DNA of 64,000 bases, taken from positions 11,532,001-11,596,000 of the forward strand of contig NC_045129.1 in assembly GCF_007655135.1 (NCBI RefSeq), written 5' to 3'. Origin of the DNA: Punica granatum (taxonomy: Eukaryota > Streptophyta > Magnoliopsida > Myrtales > Lythraceae). Under the pieces are notes generated by a model. The model was not told where the DNA came from. It searched no databases and saw only the letters and a program-made list of their open reading frames with translations. The position numbers were made by a program, and so were the translations under genes. Within the stretch, counting starts at the first letter, position 1, and each line of letters begins with the position of its first letter. This document shows positions 59,301 to 64,000 of this stretch, one piece after another.

Positions 59301-60385
59301 CCTTTCTCTTTTGCCCGATTTGTTATTCATTCTTATATTATTTTTCAAAAAATTGGTCTGTTGTCATAAATTGTAACTAATAAACTAAAATTAATTAAAT
59401 TAATTGGTTCTAACTCTCAAAACTAGAAGAAAATGTAACTATATGTTGCTTATGTGTGATATTTCATATGTAATCCAATAATTTTGGCCAAAGTATGTAA
59501 TCCGGCTATTGGACAATTTATATATCGAATGCATTTTAATCCTATCAAGTTTGCTCAAAATACACTTGAATTTTAAAAATTAAAAGTAATTTAAAAGGTT
59601 GAATTAAATCCTTATTTTCTTGGATTTATAATTCTACAATTTTGTAAGTATCTATTAACGTAGGAAACCATTAATTACATGAAGGTGAGCTATTACATGA
59701 AGTATAACATAAAATAAATAACAAAAATAAATTATATGTTGGTCTAAGAAAAAATGAAAATATGCTATGTAGGAATGGTTATAGTATTTTTAAAAATAAC
59801 AAGATTATCTTCAACATTATGAATACGAAAAGACACGTGATATATTATCTCTTCATAAGTGTATATATTTTAATATATACCGACACATTAATAATTATAT
59901 ATATATATATACACACATTCTGAACAAATATCTATTAATCATGCCCTAAGATTACAATGTCCTCCTTAAATAATTGTGTGAAATTCATAGTCGATTCATA
60001 TATTCTATTAGAATGCGATAAGATCTCCAAAAAAATTATGTAAGAATTTTTCATCTTGAGTATCGGTTTAATTGCCCATTTCAACCCGCAGCAAAACATG
60101 GGTGTTGCAACCTAGCGCCCCTTAATTAATAACACACAAAAATCAAGTAAAGCAATTGGAAACCATCCTATCAGAAAAATGCAATTGGTTCCCATAGCAT
60201 TGATTACACAATTTTATTTTTTATTCGACCATGGAAAGTTTAAAAATGAAATAAATAAATATGTTTATTTCTATTATGTTATCATAGCGAGCTTAAAGTA
60301 TATATTAGAATATTTGGATGAAAATTAGAAAAGAGCAATGGATAATATCAAAGTTGAAAACTGAATATGTAATAATAACTTCTCT
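56301..60385. other. Long AT-rich gene-free region
   Basis: About 4 kb with no supported gene. A copy of the 56.1-kb repeat phrase lies at 58,925-58,990, and (AT)n tracts lie at about 58,980-58,992 and 59,898-59,912. Frames such as 57,191-57,388 and 58,185-58,388 are AT-rich and unrecognised. Confidence 0.5.
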
Positions 60386-63300
60386 GCTTTAGGAAGGATT
60401 TGGTTGTTGCCAGATGATATTGTCAGAGTTTCAGTCTTGAAGAGTCAGGAGCAATGTATCCACTGCGTTCTAAAGCAATCTGCTGGGCAAGTGGAATTTT
60501 TTGCATCTTTTTTTTATGCTGCAAATTTACCTAATGAGAGGGGTGCTTTGTGGTCTTCACTGGAGAATTTTAAGAATGTGGTCAGAGTGAAGCCTTGGAT
60601 TGTAGCGGGAGATTTTAATGTGGGAAGAGTGCAATTAAGGCAAGCAATGCAGAAGACACTACCTTCCTGGGAGTCTCAGATTTTAATGATATGCTTGAAG
60701 CTACAGAGCTACATGATCATGCATGGCTGGGAAATTTTTACTCATGGACAAATAAAAGAGAAGTTGATTTGATTGCTAGAAAGTTGGATAGAGTCCTTGT
60801 GAATGATGGTCGGGAGAGTGTATATAGCGGTTCCACTGTTGAATTTTTCAATCCTTTAATCTCAGACCACTGTCCTAGTCTCACTGAGATCATGTTTGAG
60901 AGGCCTTAAAGAAAGAAATCTTTCAAGTTTTAAAACTACTGGACTGAGCATGTTGTTATATGAGGGTTATTGAAGCTCCTTGGACTGGTAGTGTGGAAGG
61001 GAATCCCATGTTTCGGTTACGCAATAAGTTGAAGGCTGTTAAGGGAGTGCTAAAGGAGTTTAATAGACAGCATTTTTCAGATATTACTGCAAGGGTCAAG
61101 AAGGCACAGGAAAAACTTGAGGAAGTGCAAAAGCTGATTATGAAGAGGAGTGTGGATCCTGATTTGGCTGCACAAGAACAGTTGCTCTGCAGGGAGTATA
61201 TTTCCTTAAGAGCTGCAGAAGAGGCATTTCTTAAGAAAAAACAAGGGTCAGATGGTTGGCTCTGGGAGACCAAAACACTCAATTTTTTCACAGAGTGGTT
61301 AAAGTAAAGAAAGCCAAGAACACTATTAAGATGCTCATGACTAAAGAGGGTGAGAGACTGGTTGAACCTCAGGCTATTGCAGATGAGGCTGTAAATTTCT
61401 ACATAAAGTTGCTTGGTACAACAGATCCTTTGGTCGTGGGAGGGCAGGTTCAGAGGCTTCAACAGCTGCTGCATTATAGGGTTTCTGAGGAGCATAAAGA
61501 CTTCCCTGTTAAGCCAGTTACTGAAGAGGAAGTAAAGAGGATCTTGTGGAGTATGGGCGACAATAAGGCACCAGGGCCTGATGGTTTTTCTGCTCACTTT
61601 CTTAAGTCAAAATAGCACTTAGTGGGCATAGATTTTACTTTGGCTATGCAGAGTTTCTTTACAAAATCGAAGCTTATGGCTGGTGTTAACAGCCCAAAGG
61701 TACCTAACCCCTTGAGGATGTCTGATTTTCGACCGATTTCTTGTTGTAACATGACTTACAATCTTGGCTGACAGGATTAAAGTGTTTCTGCCTAGTTTTA
61801 TATCTCCTATTTAGAGTGCTTTTGAGCAAGGAAGAGATATAGGGGACAATATTCAGTTAGCACGCAAGCTTGTTCAGGATTATCAAAGAAGGGGAGTCAG
61901 CTCAAGATGTGCTATAAAGGCAGACATAATGAAGGCATTTGACGATCCTATTGGTAATTGGTGTACCTTTCAAATTTATCTCCTGGACTGAAGCCTGTAT
62001 CACAGGGGCAAGGTACTCAATTTCTGTCAATGGGAGCTTGGAAGGATATTTCAAGGGGCAGAGAGGAGTGAGGCAAGTGACCCCTTATCTCCCTATCTGT
62101 TTGTTATTGTTGTAGAGGTTCTTTCTCAGCTCCTAAATGAAGCAGCTCAGGAAGGGAGATTAGCATCTCATCCAAATTGCTCAATGGTGGGACTTACTTA
62201 GGCTTTGCAGATGATTTGCTTATTTTCATCAAGGGGGAATTGCAATCAGTGAAGCTGTTGTTGGAGATTTTTCAGGAATTTTATGTAATGTCAGGTTTGA
62301 AACTTAACCCTAACAAGACGGAGCTCTATGCGGCTGGACTTGAGAAAGCAGAAGTGAAGAAGATGACAGAGCTGAGTGGCTTCAGGATTGGAAAGCTTCC
62401 AGTGAGGTACTTAGGGGGTTCCTCTAATTTCTGGAAGGTTGTCTGATAAGGAGTGCAAGCCTCTTGTAGATAAAATTGTGCAAAGAATTGATAATTGGGG
62501 ACGGAAAGAACACACGGTCATGGTTTGACAATTGGCACCCCTTGAGCCCTCTTTCTTTGCTCTTGCACAGGAGGAGTATTTGGAGTACAGGTTATACTTC
62601 TGAAGCAAAAGTGGCTGAAGTGGTTAGTGGGAGTAGGTGGCAATGGAAGAATGGAAGACATGCAATAATATCTGTTATTAGAGACCACTTACCTCAGGTT
62701 CCTGATGCAAATACAAGAGACGAGATTGTATGGACAGCTCATTCTAAAGGCAACTACACAACTCCTAGGGCTTGGAATCATCTTCGAGTTAAAGGCTCTA
62801 TTGTAAGTTGGCACAAGTTTCTCTGGTCCCAACCTATTGTTCCTAGGCATTCCTTTGTTTCTTGGCTTGCCATTAGGAATAGGTTAACTACTCTTGACAG
62901 ATTGGCTAGACGGAAGAGGGGGATTGATGCTGTTTGTGTTGTGTGGTAATGCTCAAGAGAGTAGGGACCATTTGTTTTTTGAATGCCCCTTTTAGCAGTC
63001 TGGTAAAGAATAGGGGTATTCACAGAAGGTGCAATGGCTGGGATTTTGAGCTGGAATGGGCTGCTAGCAGAAATAAGGGGAAGTCGTTGCAGTTCATGAT
63101 TGCTCGCCTTGTGTGGCATGCTCATATCTACCATGTATGGAGAGTGAGAAATGAAAGAATTTTTGCAGATAAACCTCCTTCTGCAGAAAAGACCCTTGCG
63201 CGTATCAAGTACTCAGTTAGGCGCAGGATTATGGGTGTGAAAAGATTGGATAGAAAGATCACTCTGGTGCAGCATCGAAGATTGCTTGAAGGCAGGGGGA

Positions 63301-63472
63301 TGCCTCAGTAGTTTCTTGTAGTCTGCACTGCAGATTATATCCTTTAGTTTGAGTGCCTTGGATATATTTTATAGGGTCTGGACGTTTGTAATATGACAGC
63401 TTGAAATTAATAAGTTGTAATACGACAGTTTGAAGTTAATAAGAGAGCTTACATGGATTTATCCAAAAAAAA
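60386..63472 (+). mobile_element. 5'-truncated, decayed L1-type LINE
   Basis: Broken plus-strand frames carry, in order, the second half of an APE-type endonuclease (VAGDFNVGR near 60,600; LIARKLDRVLVN and SDHCPSLTEI near 60,780-60,880), reverse transcriptase (DNKAPGPDGFSAHFLKS near 61,560; the GDNIQLARKLVQDY block near 61,850; the catalytic FADDLL near 62,205), and a zf-RVT-like end (SWHKFLWSQPIVPRHSFVSW near 62,805). At least six frame changes and stops separate them. The first half of the endonuclease and all of ORF1 are missing, as in 5' truncation during target-primed insertion. The 3' end stops in an A-rich tail at 63,462-63,472. Not functional. Confidence 0.93.
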
Positions 63473-63476
63473 AAGT

Positions 63477-63568
63477 AATAGCCCTGGATCTGTTTTATAG
63501 GGTCAACCGTTTGTAATATGACAGTTTGAAGTTAATAAGAGAGTTTACATGGATTTATCCAAAAAAAA
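63477..63568 (+). repeat. Second copy of the LINE 3' end
   Basis: Directly after the LINE tail, the last about 90 bp are repeated: TTTATAGGGTC, CGTTTGTAATATGACAGTTT, GAAGTTAATAAGAGAG and ACATGGATTTATCC, then another A-run. It is a separate short insertion or a tandem duplication. Confidence 0.85.
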
Positions 63569-63597
63569 TTGATGAAATATACTTATTGTCATCAACA

Positions 63598-63609
63598 TGG
63601 TATCAGAGC
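63598..63609 (+). other. LTR-retrotransposon primer-binding-site remnant
   Basis: TGGTATCAGAGC matches the 3' end of plant initiator-Met tRNA and is the standard primer-binding site of Copia elements. The preceding ATCAACA looks like the end of an LTR. TATCAGAGCTAAGTTAAACT recurs about 43 bp on. No LTR body or gag-pol is visible in the remaining bases. Confidence 0.6.
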
Positions 63610-64000
63610 TAAGTTAAACTAATTAAAAATAAAAATAACTCTTATCAGAGCTAAGTTAAACTATTTAAAAATAACACTAACACCACATTGTTTACATGAG
63701 CATATTTAATCACCAATGTCTGATAATTTTTTTCCACTATAGATAGTGGAAAAGTTGCTTTCTTATAGACGGTGTGGGATTGACCGCAAATACATACACC
63801 TAAACTTCCATTTAACAAGTCTAATTAAAGCTTCTAGGGGGAAAGATAAAAATCATAAAAGGATTATTAAGAGGCACACTTCCTACTCACCACGGACGCT
63901 CAAAACAAAGGTGCCAATCAAAACCGCATACATTAGTTCGGGCTGTGACTCGATATTTTTCATGTAAATGCTTAACGCAAAAGTGTCAAAATTCGAAACT
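63610..64000. other. AT-rich end of window
   Basis: A 73-codon frame at 63,746-63,967 is unrecognised. Any retrotransposon to the right would lie outside this window. Confidence 0.45.

Noticed and set aside
60386..63472. Functional reverse transcriptase gene
   Set aside because: At least six frame breaks and missing 5' half; clearly a dead LINE.
1..64000. Metabolic gene cluster or defence system
   Set aside because: Neighbouring genes belong to unrelated housekeeping and signalling families, with no shared pathway or repeated arrangement to suggest one.

Overview
This is a 64 kb stretch of nuclear DNA from a flowering plant, almost certainly a eudicot. It shows short GT-AG introns, chloroplast transit peptides, plant-only gene families, CT-rich 5' leaders, many small inverted-repeat transposons and a decayed LINE. 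I cannot name the species from sequence alone. Bacterial features such as operons or CRISPR arrays are absent.

Layout. 1-16.6 kb is mostly AT-rich intergenic DNA. It holds two long foldback elements (0.87-1.49 and 2.92-4.48 kb), one inverted pair of dispersed repeats (2.3 and 13.1 kb) and one small two-exon gene (about 6.6-7.0 kb, minus) with G-box/ABRE motifs just upstream of a TATA box. 16.6-34.7 kb is a gene-dense plus-strand run: a MAPKKK3-type MAP kinase kinase kinase, an Apollo/SNM1-type 5' exonuclease with a 1-nt frameshift, the chloroplast ABC ATPase ABCI10, and the Golgi GDP-mannose transporter GONST1. A hAT-like element with a perfect 8-bp target duplication sits between the second and third. 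34.7-42.3 kb carries two minus-strand genes, a DA1-type LIM/peptidase growth regulator and a plastid/peroxisome 6-phosphogluconolactonase, plus duplicated fragments of the DA1-like gene's 3' end. 42.3-48.7 kb is a transposon nest with MULE-type elements, two of them with perfect 9-bp target duplications. 48.7-54.3 kb holds a six-pass membrane protein, a plastid TPR-like protein and a U-box/ARM E3 ligase (minus). 54.3-60.4 kb is AT-rich and gene-free. 60.4-63.5 kb is a 5'-truncated, multiply frameshifted LINE, followed by a short LTR-retrotransposon primer-binding-site remnant.

The genes are ordinary single-copy plant loci with unrelated jobs: signalling, telomere/DNA repair, plastid transport, Golgi sugar-nucleotide transport, organ-size control, the oxidative pentose phosphate pathway and ubiquitination. 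They do not form a pathway cluster. The splice models are mine. For every multi-exon gene except the Apollo homologue, exon lengths and phases close to a multiple of three and the joins restore family motifs. In the Apollo gene they miss by exactly one base. The points most worth following are that frameshift, the small gene at 6.6-7.0 kb, the DA1 fragments, and the elements with clean target duplications. I found no convincing new multi-gene system.
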